This document shows positions 1 to 12,139 of a stretch of DNA of 64,000 nucleotides, piece after piece (the first letter of the stretch is position 1; each line of letters begins with the position of its first letter). The position numbers and the translations under genes are program-made. This DNA is from Stichopus chloronotus (taxonomy: Eukaryota > Echinodermata > Holothuroidea > Aspidochirotida > Stichopodidae), in the NCBI GenBank assembly GCA_021234535.1, contig CM037840.1, positions 10,022,643-10,086,642 of the forward strand, given 5' to 3'. The notes beneath the pieces were generated by a model. It saw only the letters and a list, made by a program, of their open reading frames with translations. It was not told where the DNA came from and searched no databases.

Positions 1-1414
1 CTAGAACTGCGGTGTTTAGAACTACCTTTACCGTCACTAAGAGCTTACAACATTTCAAAACCGAAAACTCAGCTGATAATACTTCTGGTAGTTGGTACAC
101 TTTCAATAACAAAGTCTTAGGACTGGCTGACATGTTTGCAATTTGGAGAATAGACCATCTTAGCAAATGAATGATGCAAATGAATGATATAAACTAGCCA
201 GTCTTGGAATAGCCTAATTGGACCAATGCTAAAACCTATTAAAAATGACAAACCCAAGTAAAAAAACAAGCTAAACTTCACTGAAAACCAGACTTGCATA
301 TTCAGTCTTCTTTACAGACTGGAATCGACATCTTAATTAGCTTCATTTTATTCATAAATTCCAGTTTTTGTCGGTCCACTGAATTTGAAAATCTGGTTTT
401 ATAGCGGCCTACAATTAATAAAAATACATTTTTCAGCAATGGAATAAAACAATGTCATAGAAATGACTGTTGGATGTTTACAATTAAGTACCAATGCTCA
501 GTATGCAGTGATGATTGGCTCTATGAAATGACAAGTTTTCACTATATAAAACAGAACAAAAGTTGTGATTTGTGTGGGAGAGAATGAACTTTTTCGCAAA
601 TTTGGTCACTGAGCTTCAAATCAGAAGATAATAATTATTATTAAGGTTAGACAAAATAGAGAAGACGAGGTGTTTTATGGTAGTGGAAGTGATCATAATT
701 ACACCAGGGGTATTATTTCATTGATTTCATCACCGTTAAATCAGTCACTACTCTTCCACACTGTACAAAACGTAGCGATGAGAGTGGTATATAATTATCA
801 AAAGCAAAGAAGTTTAGATGTAATAGGTTCACAAACAGCTTAAGCGTTTAACATTTGAGGATCAGGAAGCCCCTTGGCTCATCAAGGATCCCCAAAACAG
901 AGTTACGAGCACCTACAAGATTCACCTAGTTAGAGTCCTTTTGACTATAGTACTCAGAGGTTAATGAGGTAGTCATGTATTGATCGCTCCCAAGTCTGTC
1001 ACATGTATGCTCCCTTAGACTGCCCTATGCATGTAGCGTGTCCGTATCTGACAGACGTGATTATGTCCCCCTTCTATTACCTAGTCACTTCCCAAATGTG
1101 GAAGGGCTGGCGGTTCCATTGTTCCACTGGCTGACAGCTGCATCAAACAGAGCGGATGACTTGTTGAATGGGGTTTTCATTGTCAGGCAACAATACTCAC
1201 GGGATCGCATACAGGGACCTCTAGTATGCGAGTCATTATAATCAGATCGTCAGGCCAACGCCACTATCAACCTTGAGGACAAGTTAAGGCAATAAGTCTT
1301 GAACTAAAAAAAAATAAAATAAAAGTTTCAAAGTTACCTTAAAGATAATTGCATGTTGCTGCTCTTATATTACTCCACCCTATAAACACACTTAACAAGA
1401 GCACTCAGCAAAAG
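1..1414. other. no gene recognised
   Basis: A+T-rich DNA with only short open frames on either strand and no recognisable protein similarity. I see no exon-like segment with splice sites and no clear repeat structure here. Confidence 0.5.
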
Positions 1415-1562
1415 TACAATACTCGTACTCGTACTCATGGCTTTGGACTTTTACTCGTATTCATGGATTTGTACTCGTACACATGGCTTTGTACTCCTAC
1501 TCATACTGGTACTCGGAGTCTTGTACTCGCACTCGTACTCGGGATTCTGTACTAGTACTACA
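1415..1562. repeat. hexanucleotide (GTACTC)n array, degenerate
   Basis: The word GTACTC and one-base variants (GTATTC, CTACTC, GCACTC) recur through the whole stretch, interrupted by a longer word close to CATGGCTTTG. Two overlapping plus-strand open frames here are by-products of the repeat: they repeat Tyr-Ser/Thr-Arg type words. Just downstream (1580-1650) lies a short fragment of the 'ggtca' repeat family seen at 29.5-31.3 kb. Confidence 0.85.
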
Positions 1563-2224
1563 AGACTGGAAGAACCCTATTTTTTTTGTGAAGGTCAACG
1601 GTCATCTCTGATCACCAAAGGTCAAACACTGAGTAATGGAAACTTTTGACATTTAAAAATGCCCTTTTTACATATAATAAATTTTTAGAGGTGGTCCTTT
1701 GAGATATTTACCTCCCTGACTGTATTTTCATATTGCCCATTTACACATTTACAGTGCCCCCCCCCCCCCCAACTGTAACAGAGTTGGACCTGCTCTGTCA
1801 TACGCATACGGCTGTGGTCTATGTATTAGGAATTATCCAATTTGCTCACTATAATTATTTTCTCTTTATTTTTTACCTCACACATACAACGCTATGGTCT
1901 AACGTCTTTCGACCACATGCAACTAATATTGCATCTTGTATTTTGCCAGATGTGATCATATACCTATACTGTGTACCACATCAGCTACGATTTATTGGTG
2001 GATTACGCGGATTTGAGGGCCGTTAAACCCAGCGAATAGATGTGAAAGTTGTGATTTTTCGTTGCAGTTACACCCTCAAAGTTTATTATTTCCACCAACT
2101 TAATACATAATGTGTATCGCAGGTAAATGTTCAAATAGAGACATCACAAATATATAGAACTACATGATTACCTCCTTTACCTCCCTGCCACTCTCGTTAG
2201 TGTCTTCGACCGAGAACAATCATC

Positions 2225-2596
2225 AAAGAGGCACTTTGAGTTGTTTCCTGAACTTCGTTCTTTAATATTCCTAAACCTGTCAACTTTGCTTCAGATACTG
2301 ATGGCAAATGGTCAAACTAAGAGGATCCACATGTGTCACATACAAGTGAACATTAATGAGTGAGTAAGTAACGATTCATTTTGGTTTTAAAAAAAAATCA
2401 TGAACAGTCTCGTATAGCATTACTACTAATTAACATCCACGTAACCAGTACAACCCAGAATAAAAAAAAATGGCAGTTTCCATATTTATTGGATGTAAAA
2501 CCAGACTAATTGTGCTTAATTATTTGCATTGCCATGTGCCTGTACCCTTCACATTCCTCTCAAACTTATCGTTGTCAACTGAATGAGCCCCTTAAG
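2225..2596 (-). mobile_element. TTAA-type MITE, inverted diverged copy
   Basis: Reverse-complement copy of the element at 11520-11886 and 51965-52343. The right end reads CAACTGAATGAGCCCCTTAA and the left end AAAGAGGCACTTTGAGTTG, matching the element's inverted termini. The word ATTAATGAGTGAGTAA (around 2353) is the reverse complement of the TTACTCACTCATTAAT segment in the 11.5-kb copy. It is inserted in the first of the four tandem units at 1.7-4.3 kb. It has no coding capacity. Confidence 0.75.
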
Positions 2597-4290
2597 ATAC
2601 ATAAACAAACTGAGCGGTACATGCCGTAACAGACATACGATATGCAAGTACGAAACAGTGCAATACATACGTAAATAAATGGTGCACCCTCATTACATGA
2701 GAGTAAGCATACAGCAAAGGCTGTTAAAGCATACTATAGTTCTTTTTATCTTCCATTTATCTGATACATACATAACACTATAGTCGAATAAGACTTTCGA
2801 CCACGTGTAATTTATATACCGAAACCTGCTGTGTACCATGGAAACTATTAGCCTTCAAGCGTTGTAAGTTTATGTACATTTTGACTGGCTGGATGATTTC
2901 TTTGCAACTGAAGGGCGACCTCACATCATCAGTTTAGACAGTAAAAATGCCTCATCAGCAGCGGATCTGGAATTATACAAAGGAGCGATGTAATTATATA
3001 AAGGAGGGGATATAACGGTGGGAGTACAGCCTTCTCGAAAGGGCACTATAAGTGTCAGTGCCATGGGATGGAAACAATTAAGGATGATCAACGGTATAGA
3101 ACGATTTAAGCGGAGCGCCACATTAGCTGGCAAGAAGCGTCCAAGAAAATGTTGTCCTTTTGACAGTGTATGTTAAAGCATCTCTATGCAATCCCAAAAA
3201 GTACGTGTGCATTTCTTCGACAAAGAGTAATCGTAACGTTAGACAATCTAAGAGATATAGGTTATAGTAAACCGTATCAGACGTACTATAGATAAGTGCC
3301 AAACGTACAGTGCTCACTTGTAATACATATGTACACAAATGTACCCTCTCTTCCCATGAGTAGATAAAAGCTACATAGCAAAGGCTGTTAAAGCATGTTA
3401 AAGTTATTTTTATCGTCAATTTATCTCATACATACAACACTATGGGCGACCATGTCTGTCGACTTCTTGAAATTTATATACCGTAGCCTGTATGGTGGGT
3501 CATGTCAGCCGTCAGGCTGTTTTTTTAACCTATGTACATTTTGCCTCTGTTAAATCAAAGATACGGATATGAGAGTTGTGATTCTATTTTTAGTTATGTC
3601 GTGATAATTCATCTTCAAAAGCGTACCGTAATACATTGCATGTATCGATAACGAAAATTCGAGATTCTCCGATGGCGCATAATTGAACGGAACGTAGCCT
3701 GATATGTGTGCCTTTGAATGTGGCTGTATCGTCAAGAGTGACGTCACACTGTTTGGAGGATGTTTAAAGTACCTTTAGTGCCATCCAACGGAGTGAGGGT
3801 CTGTTAGTGTATTTGATCACCCGTAACATTCTAAGTGAAACAGACTGAGAGGTAATATTAACGTCGTACATACGCACTGTTAACAAGTACGAAATATATG
3901 TTAATTTTGATGTGCACCCTTCTTACTTGTGAGTAAATAAAACTTATCAGGAGAAGTTAAAGCAAGCTATAAATTTTTTAATTTACATTGATTTAACGCA
4001 CATATTCAACACTATGGTACACTATGATACTTCTTTCCGATCACATGAACTTATATAGCGTACTGTGCGTAATGTCAACTGGGTTAACTACATACGCACA
4101 TTTGACCACCGTCAATTGTAACATGTAGATACGTCGAAAGAGAACATAGAAAGTCGTGTTTTTTCCCCTGTGAGTGATGTCGGGATAATCTATTATTTTC
4201 ATAGGTTTAAAAGATGATGTGTATCATAAGCAAATTGGTCGAAATGAGATTCGATTAAATGCAATAACACCGCACGATTACGCAACATTT

Positions 4291-4333
4291 GTGTTTGTGT
4301 GCGTGTGAGCGTGTGTGTGTGTGTGTGTGTGTT
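4291..4333. repeat. (GT)n microsatellite
   Basis: Imperfect then perfect GT dinucleotide run. Confidence 0.95.
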
Positions 4334-4340
4334 TTAATGG

Positions 4341-6470
4341 GAGGGTGGTTTCAAGAGTGACTACACTGGTAAACTTTATTTAGATTACGTTAAATGTGTA
4401 TCTCTACCGGCCTACCATCCCATGTATAGCCGCCTCTCAAAAAGTCCCGTCGCCACCTTCATAACATTTCTTCAAAACATTGCGATACTTAAGTCGATGA
4501 TTTTTGTTTATGGGCAGATGCATCATCGTGTAGACGAACAAATTCGGATGAATTTGAACAACGTCAAACTTGTTTGAAGCTGTTTCAAAGTTTGGCTGCA
4601 TGTTTCATCATCTTTCCGACAAATTTTCAACAACAACAACAAAACTGCAGCCTTTCGTCTAATCACAAATTGTACACTAGTAATGTGACACAGCTGTCTA
4701 TGTTGGCGTGATCTCGAAGAACAGAATGGCAGGACAAGTGCCGATAAAAAAAGAAATGCAAATTTCATTGACATTTCCAGCTTAGGGAATTACAACCGAT
4801 GTCTTTACAATGTGACATTAAAAGATAGAAGGACAAAGATAAAAAAGAAAGCAGCTTTTACGTAAATTGTTACAGCATTGGACACTATTGGCGAGAGTAA
4901 CTTGCGTGACATCTTCGACTACGCGTGATGGTCAAGCGTTGAGAAATGTACCGTAACAGATACACTTTAAAAAAAGTAAGAAACAGTGCAAGTTGTTAGT
5001 AATTCATAAGGCCGTAACTAGGGTCACATCTAAAGGGGGGGGGGGGGCAGGGTTGTGAATAGATCAAAATTCCGACTGGTTGGATGTCATTCAAACTGAA
5101 TGGCGACGCCACCGCGACAGGTTGGGACGGTACGAATACCGCATCATGAGAGGAACCAAAATTTTATAAAGGAGGGGATGCAGTCTTCTCGAACGTGCAG
5201 ATTCATTGGAATGAAACAAGTATGGGTAGTGGGGGGAAGGGGGCTGGGTAACTACAGGATGACAGGCTTTTTTTTCGAGCTGCGTTGTAGCCCGCCTTGA
5301 AACAGAGATCTCAGATGACTTGTATCCTCAGTTCATGTGAAAAAGAAGCGATCTATGAAAAAAATTGTAATACATATCAAGTGGGTTGCGGTACAAGATA
5401 TTGAATTTATCATAATGAAGTAGGTATAATCTTTCATTTTTTTCTTTGAGTACATGACAAATATTTCAGGGAACGCAGAGGCTTGCGAAATTGGGGGAGC
5501 CTTGGAACTTGGGGAGACTTCATTTTGCCGGGATTACTATTTTCGCGGAGCGCCACCATAAGTTGACGCACATCGTAGAAGAAAAGAAAATGGGATTTAC
5601 GAACCCATGCATCCACCAGCATTAAAATAGCAGTAAGATGTCTGCAATTCGAAAACTATTTATGTAAAATAGTAATACATGTAAGTGGATTTCCCGAGAC
5701 CCGTTTCAAGGAGAGGGGTCGGAAATCCTCGGCTAAATTTCGAAGTAAAATAGAATATTAATGTCTAATAATTCGCGTTTTAAGTCATTCGGATACAGCA
5801 AGTTATCTTTAAAAATCTTGATGCCGTTGCGAGCAAAAAATCGTATGGTCGTCTGCATATATTATCTAGATCGAACGCCACTATCAGTTGGCGCGGAGCG
5901 TTCCAGAGACTTTTTGGCTTTACGAACCCACAGATGGTCGGAAACACAGTTTCCGGGGCGTGTTCTAGGATGCATGTACCCCCCCCCGACATAGGGATAT
6001 CACGACGCTGCAATTTCTTAATCAATGAGAAAAATATCAATTTTCATTTTAATTACTTTTGTATTTCCATCTGTTAAATCGCTTTGGTTCTTTTGACCTA
6101 TTTTGAAGCCTCTCTCTTTTGCAATAATCGTAACTTCCAATAAGTCATTTTCGACAGCTTTTACTTTCTTGCTTGTCTGTTTTTCTCTTTTTGAGAAATT
6201 TTCAACCACCGCGTAACCTGAGACAAAAGTCCGCCGCGACATTTTGAATCTATCGCAGTCGCATTTGCTTTTCCTGAGAAATTCTAGTTCCAGTAAAAAG
6301 TTACTCCAACAATTTTCATTATCACTGGTGTGGTCGTTTATTCGACAGTTTTAACTGCACTCTAAACGTAACAATAAATGCATACATGATATGGCTTATG
6401 TGTGTATTCTGCCGAGCAGCTAACATCAATAGCTTCAACACCATAGACAACGGAAATACTTTGAACTGAA
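4341..6470. other. no gene recognised; repeat debris
   Basis: Contains the partial tandem unit at 5010-5290, a 13-G homopolymer at 5035-5047, and several copies of a word close to GGAGCGCCAC (about 5547 here; others near 3110 and 18250). Open frames are short and have no recognisable similarity. Confidence 0.5.
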
Positions 6471-6978
6471 AATGAAAACAAAATCCAAATATGTCGAAAG
6501 TCGTTGGTCAAAGGTCATCGTTTCTACCTGCAGAGTTCAAGTAAACGTTGCCGAACTTCAATCAAATCCTATGATCCAGCAAGTCAGGGGATTGAGACAC
6601 GTGACCCTGAATATTATGTTTTGTCGTCGAGATAAAGAAAAATTGCAGTATTAACGGGTTTTTCCTGTCATGGGACACTTTCATACAGCATTTGCTATTG
6701 GCGGATAATTTATTTTGCCACAGATCTGTTGAGGAGTCACGCTTACACCCGATTTGGAAGAAGAAATTGTAAAAAGTTATTTAACTTATCACGACTACCT
6801 AATCCTCCTTTAACAAGGAATAAACAGATCATAAAATCGTCATAAGTTATTCAATAACCAAGTCTCCACATTTGGCGGCGATTTAGTACGGCATTTTTAT
6901 TCCAATCGGTGTGTTTTTCTTTTACTCACATCAGTTGAAAAAGCCAGTGATCAAACGCGCACAAACATCTAAGGGGAA

Positions 6979-7164
6979 ATGAGAGAGAAAGACCACGATA
7001 GTCAATGCTCGTTCCGTGTCAGTTTTTCTGTCCGAGGTTGTAATGGTAATTCTCTTTACTGGATCATACAAAGCAAATGGAGTGTTATTTTTTGATACCG
7101 TCACTGAACTACGTTCATCCAACTTCCTTCCACGTGCTACAAGTAGCCGTAGCATTCTTTATTG
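6979..7164 (+). pseudogene. exon 1 remnant of a third MCT-like transporter copy
   Basis: Nucleotide-level match to exon 1 of the intact copies at 16631 and 38062. The matching ATG opens a frame that soon loses the family reading frame because of small indels. About 10 bp are missing where the intact copies encode VGSAYV. The middle segment (7080-7128) is identical over more than 45 bp to copy B. The donor ATTG/GTAAG is still present at 7165. This is the 5' end of a dead copy; a matching exon 3 scrap lies at about 10405-10480, and no exon 2 or exon 4 was found between or after them. Confidence 0.8.
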
Positions 7165-7514
7165 GTAAGATTTGTTTTTCTTACTAATCTGTTAGTACGA
7201 GTGACATTACATGTGTAGATGGACATCTGTATGGTTGCCACCATATCGTTCCATCAGCCCCCCCCCCCCCAAAAAAAAAAAGAAAAAAAAAAGGTCATCA
7301 TTTTTACGTGAAAAATATATTTGCAATGAGATAATTCGTGATGTCCTATATTTACACCCACAAAATGAAAATGTACAAACCATGGGGTGTTCTGTTCGTT
7401 ACTGTTGGTAATCGGATGCAACTAAAAGAGTATTATTAGTTATCATTATAGTTCAACAGGCGTAGGTCACGATACGATAATGATCTAACTAGTAGGTAAA
7501 GATTCTGAAAAGAC

Positions 7515-7590
7515 TTATTGTATTGCATTGTATTGCATTACATTTATTGCATTACATTGTATTGTATTGTATTGCATTGTATTGTATTGT
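7515..7590. repeat. (TATTG)n pentanucleotide microsatellite
   Basis: Alternating TATTG and CATTG/CATTA words. The matching site in copy B (about 38588-38620) has only a short run, so the array expanded in this unit. Confidence 0.9.
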
Positions 7591-7640
7591 GAAACGTATC
7601 ACTCATTCTGCCCACGGAGGTAATAATCATGCTTAGATGT

Positions 7641-9149
7641 TTTGGTAATTTAATTTTAAGTGTAAAATTTTGTGTAAAAAGTGTAGAAAGAAAAGTTGTG
7701 TATAATAATTATAACTAACTTCTGTCGTACCGCAAAGTTCTCATAACGTTGCTAGTGTACTGTTAGATGCAAAGATTAGAGGCTACCCTTCTGCAGGAGC
7801 ATTCGTGTTTGTCGCAGATGCCTTGAATTTTACAATGGGTATGTCATCTTCAGGCTGGCCTTACTGTGGAGGATGGAAGTTATTACGTAATCTTATTCGT
7901 TTATCGAGGGCAGTCCTTTCATTTTTTTTTTCAGACATTCTATGAGCGATTAGTACGGACAGGTTAAAAGCTAGTGGGGAAGGTGCGGACTTGGGTTGGT
8001 TGCATAGGCAGATTCGTTCTGACCTCTCGTGTGGTCAGACGGGAAACTCTTCTCACTTCGAGGTAGTCCTCGTTACCGGAAACCAGGTGGAACTGGTGGA
8101 GCCACCGAGTCACCTGTAAGTGTATAAATTTTATTTCTCTACATTTACTGCTTGGAGATGGTGTTTCAGGGATTGTATGAAGTTTCAAGGAAGTAGAAGG
8201 GTCGTTGTAGTTAGTTCATAGGGAAAATGTGGCCCTTAGATATTTCTACAGCTCGAGGGCTGGGGCCGTGATTTCCACAGGAATCAGAGGTTGAATATTG
8301 CTGGCAAATCTGGTAACTTATGTGTAAGAACATATAAATCACAAAGGAAACTGAAAAGGTGTAATACAATAGATATGAAGTCAAGAAGTATTAAACAGGG
8401 AAAAGCATTTTGTGAAAGGAAGGGGGGAAGCTTACTTAAGTGGGTCGCCCCAATATAATTCTTACCATCTTAACAATCCTCGACATGGTTTACGTTCAAA
8501 ATGCAAAGTAACGTATGGTGTTTTGAGCATTCCCAGTGAAGAGTGATTTTTGTTCATTACAGGGTTTCCCCGGTGAGACGTGGGCCGATGCGCTAGCATT
8601 GTTGATTAGGTTGTCGTCGCTAGCGGAATAGAGGAGTAGGCTACTCTCAGCGTTAACTGGACAACTGCCATGTTTATGGGTGGTTAACGAACAGTGAATT
8701 TTGCAAATAAAGACAAAAAGACCGAAGGCCAACATAAAAAAGACTAAACGTGTATAATTTCTGATTTTCCCTGAGTGTTTGGCGAATGAGGGACGGACGA
8801 GAGGTGACTTGAGGAGGACGCGATCTGTGACAGTGTTAGAAAAATAAATGGTTAAGGTAATATGTGAGGAGAAAGCATGGCACTATATAAGACACGGCAA
8901 TAGAAAAGCAATTAAGATCTAGCAACTGGAGATCCCCGGGTGGAACGCCGTACAACTCTTCAGAAGGCCGTAAATGAAATTGATGGAGAAAAATAACTTG
9001 AACCTTCAACGTGTCCGTTAGTGCCTTTAATACTTTGAAGAAGTCACCATCCTGGAAAGTTTGCCCAGCAGGCCGAAAGCTTGTAACAAACTTTACAACA
9101 GACATATTAAGCAAGGTCCATTTCATTTCTCCAAGTCTTTCGAGGATAT
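7641..9149. other. no gene recognised
   Basis: Corresponds in position to intron 1 of the dead transporter copy. Open frames are short, and I recognise no exon 2 remnant. Nothing else can be supported. Confidence 0.45.
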
Positions 9150-10340
9150 AATGAATGAGAACTGAATACGTTCTGGACGAATGGGAAAATTTCTCTCAAG
9201 TTGAGTTGTCTATTTCAAAGACGAACGTAACTTGGGCCATCAAATCTCTCAGCAGAAACAACGACATGGTGATAAAAACAGCTGACAAAGGAGTACTATC
9301 ACCATCATGGACTCTGTTGACTATGTGGCCGAATTTGAGTCGCAATTTAAACAATGCAGCTTTTTACAAGAACTCGCTGAAAACCCAACTGTAGAATCTA
9401 AATCCGATCTTCATGATGAACTCATCAACAACTTGGATTCCGAGGTAAAGACCGAGTGATCACCTCCCCGTCGACCCATTGTTTCTGGAATCGGAACTCC
9501 GACAGAATACATCTCTGGTTACGTTAATGGTAACCTGAAGCCGTTACTTCCCAGAATTCCCTGTTTTATTAAGGACACTACTGTACACATTTTTTTTACA
9601 AACCTTGCATGACCTTGACAAATTACCTGATAACGCCCTCCTCGTAAATGCGGTGTCAAAGAAAATGCCCTTCATGATGTCTGAAGTATCATTAGTTTCA
9701 TCTTATCACATAATCATTTCAAGCAATTCAACTCTCATCATTTTCTCCAAATTCAAGGCACAACTATAGGAACCAAAATGGCCCCTAGTTATGCCAATGT
9801 CTTTCTGGATGTCCAGAACAGACCATCCTGTCTAGCTATCACCCCAAACCTGACCGATATATTCTTCATCTGGTCACACGGTGTAGACTCCCTCCTGGAA
9901 TAGTACGTTAATAACTTTCATGATAGTATCAGATTCACTTTGGAGTATTGTTATATCTTGATCCCATTTCTAGACATATCTATCAATATTTTAGTCACTT
10001 CTTTATTCACTATCTAACAAAATCCATATCAAAAAATTTTACATGGTATCCACCTTCTCCACCAGGGTACCCACTGCAGACACGATTTCTTTTCGATTTT
10101 AAGTAAAACATGGCATTCTGTTTCGACAAATAATTTTAGTAATGGCTTGTATTCTGATCATTCGTTTGTTAAATAAGACTTTAAGATTCTTCAGGAAAAA
10201 AAGAGGCTCAAATTTTGGAAACTGAACAATGCGTTACTTAATTTAGATTCCTCATACACTGACTTAATTACAGGTGTTATTGTTGAGATATTATAAGTGT
10301 CAGCTATAAGGATGGTAACTCTGTTTTTGGATAGGATTAT
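9150..10340 (+). mobile_element. Penelope-like retroelement fragment (reverse transcriptase), decayed
   Basis: Broken frames give a series of segments typical of Penelope-like reverse transcriptases, in order. A block VIKTADKG at about 9269-9295 is followed by IMDSVDYVAEFESQF. Next comes an ISGYVNGNLKPLLPR block near 9515, then QGTTIGTKMAPSYANVFLD at 9754-9810. A degenerate palm region follows around 9845-9980 (TDIFFIWSHGVDSLLEY, then IRFTLEY). Frames are interrupted by many stops and frameshifts, so it is inactive. No GIY-YIG part is visible. It sits inside the region of the dead transporter copy. Naming to a PLE clade is not possible by eye. Confidence 0.8.
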
Positions 10341-10404
10341 TTTGAAATACCATATTTAAAAAAAAAAAACTTCCTTCTAATCAAGTTAAGGCACGTATTT
10401 TTTT

Positions 10405-10480
10405 CGTCAATCCGTTACGTAGATTCTGCTATGTGCGGAATGATACCCTTGTACCTCTGCAAAATCTCTTGTCGTAAGAT
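10405..10480 (+). pseudogene. exon 3 remnant of the third MCT-like copy
   Basis: Over the best 46 bp about 39 positions match copy A exon 3 (around 26575-26620). The frame reads VDSAMCGMIPLYLCK against ADSALCGMMPWYLCK. The match begins around CAATCCGTTACG and ends just after the YLCK codons. No further exon 3 sequence is recognisable on either side, so only this scrap survives. Together with 6979-7164 it outlines a truncated third gene copy, interrupted by the Penelope-like fragment. Confidence 0.65.
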
Positions 10481-10639
10481 TCTTCTTTTTTCTTTTTGTT
10501 TGTTTTTTCTTCTTTTAATTTAGTTATCTCTACATACGATCAGTTCCTAGTAATAGTCTTAAAGGAGTTACATCAGCTGTACATCTGTGACGCAATTGTA
10601 TTGTCAATCCTCACGGTAAAGTACATCTACAAATGTTGT

Positions 10640-11960
10640 ACGGATCTGTTCGGCTGACTATTCAGTTTGAATCAAGTGAACATGAAGCTGTCCGTTGTTC
10701 ATTAAATTGAGCCAATAGAATAGTACAGGATACACAGCTAGTATGTTTTCATGACGGATACTTGGAATCCTTATATTAATTTTAATAGAATTAGAATCAT
10801 ACGGTGGCTTTGATCGCGTTGTCCATGAATTAAAAGGGATCAGCATAAATTAATCGTTATAGTAGCCTACATAGATAGTTGGTAAGCGTTCATTACCAAC
10901 CGGCCGACATGAAGTAACATGAACATGCAAAAGTTAGCAAATGTGTAACTGTAATTTATGTAGTAAATTCCGGCTATCCGATACCGTTACTGCTGCAGCG
11001 AGATACATGTTAAAGTCCTTGGTTATTGGTTGCAAAATGATTCCAACAATGTAGAGTTGACAGACGGAAATATAAGCGTCTAACGAAACATTAACGTTTT
11101 TGCACTTTCGGAAGTTGTTTTAAATTCTATGCTGGCCACTTGCGTTGTGTTTCCGTGACTCGCGGGTTCATGGGAAAACCATTTGCCTGCGAGGGCAGCA
11201 CGCAGGAATCAGAAATTTACTGAGCCAGAAGCAAGCACCGAGTGCCAGCTGAGGAATTCCTTGGATTTACGTCATTTTTGTTAATTATCTACTTCTGTGG
11301 GTTGAACGCTTCGATTGCCACGTCAAGTTCACAAAACAAAAGTTTTATGTCTAATTACCATAAATGTATGAAGGATAAAATTAAACGACAAATTAAATGC
11401 TGCGTTGATTATTATCATTTACTACACACGATATTCAGCAATTAGTGGTAAAAATAAATGTATATACATCTGGCAAATTTTTGTCAGTTTTTGTCAAATT
11501 TGCTGTCCAAGCTGTATTGTTAAAGGGGCTCATTGAGTTGATATCAGTAAAGATTTTGAAGTATACAAACACACAATACTCACAATTAGCATAATTAATC
11601 AAGTTTCACATCCAATAGTTATATGAAAACTGTCAATTTTTTCGAATTTTTGACCGTCACTTGCTCTGATTGTGTGCATGTGAATGTACTAATGTGAAAA
11701 TGTCTGGTCACAAAGTTTCAAAAACCAAATTTAATCGTTGGTTACTCACTCATTAATGTTCCGACGTATTTAAAACTTTGGGATCCATTTAGTTTGACTG
11801 TTTGTCATTAGTATGTGAAGGAAACTTGACCGGTTTAGAAAAATTGAGTGAATTTCACAAAACAAAACAACTCAACTCAAACTTAAAGATGTAATCTCTG
11901 TGGTTAGTGCTCTTACAGTTTGTAAGTCTATTAATAAATGAAGCGTAAATGAGCACAGAA
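10640..11960 (+). repeat. duplicated block paired with about 35390-35850, carrying a MITE
   Basis: From about 11190 to 11519, and again after the MITE (11887-11960), this block aligns with 35430-35850. Shared words include TTTACTGAGCCA / CTTACTGAGCCA, CACCGAGTGC, GTTGAACG, GATAAAATT and CTGTGGTTAGTGCT. The 35.4-kb copy lacks the 367-bp MITE. No gene is recognised in the block. Confidence 0.7.
11520..11886 (+). mobile_element. TTAA-type MITE, copy with an unoccupied paralogous site
   Basis: Starts TTAAAGGGGCTCATTGAGTT and ends in a degraded version of the inverted terminus followed by TTAA. The body is very similar to 51965-52343, including long identical runs in the middle. The paralogous block at 35760-35800 runs straight from CTATATTGG to CTGTGGTTAG without it. 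It is non-coding. TTAA at the ends and inverted termini point to a piggyBac-type non-autonomous element; that assignment is inference. Confidence 0.85.
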
Positions 11961-12108
11961 GAAGCAAGTTGAACTTTCCGGGAACGGACTCAATTTATCC
12001 TCAGATCAAACGGTGAGATGAGAAGGATGTGTCCTTATGAAGGGCATTGGTATGAGATTGCAGTTTAAAGATGAATCGTTGTTCAACTTGCCTCTCGTGT
12101 GTTCATTT

Positions 12109-12139
12109 CTGAAGAAGATCACAGAATGATCGAAACGTC
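12109..12139 (+). other. hammerhead-like core motif (candidate)
   Basis: CTGAAGA at 12109-12115 fits the hammerhead box CUGANGA. It is followed by a four-pair stem (GATC 117-120 with GATC 128-131 of the 12 kb block) and then GAAAC at 12132-12136. An unpaired A before the stem departs from the classic fold, and I cannot show stems I and III. Penelope-like elements are known to carry hammerhead motifs, and a decayed one begins less than 1 kb downstream. Confidence 0.3.

Larger units (their letters stand above)
1700..4340. repeat. four diverged tandem units of about 0.52-0.66 kb
   Basis: A landmark close to CATACAACACTATGG recurs at about 1881, 2767, 3431 and 4001. Each is followed by a TTTCGACCACATG-like word and a block ending near TGTACATTTTGAC. 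Unit lengths are about 520 (after subtracting the MITE inserted at 2225-2596), 660 and 570 bp. The units are strongly diverged with many indels. A further partial unit lies at 5010-5290, sharing words such as TATAAAGGAGGGGAT with 2990-3010. No coding potential is seen in the units. Confidence 0.65.
6480..7640 (+). repeat. segmental duplication, unit 1 (flank plus exon 1 remnant plus intron start)
   Basis: Aligns with diverged sequence at 15100-17170 (upstream and exon 1 of transporter copy A) and at about 37440-38700 (copy B). Shared words include AGATCTGTTGAGGAGTCA (6724 and 15340), the exon 1 body, and intron words such as TCTGTATGGT, ATCGTTCCATC and GGTAATCGGATGCA. The three blocks show that a unit with its upstream DNA was duplicated at least twice, all in the same orientation. 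Confidence 0.8.
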
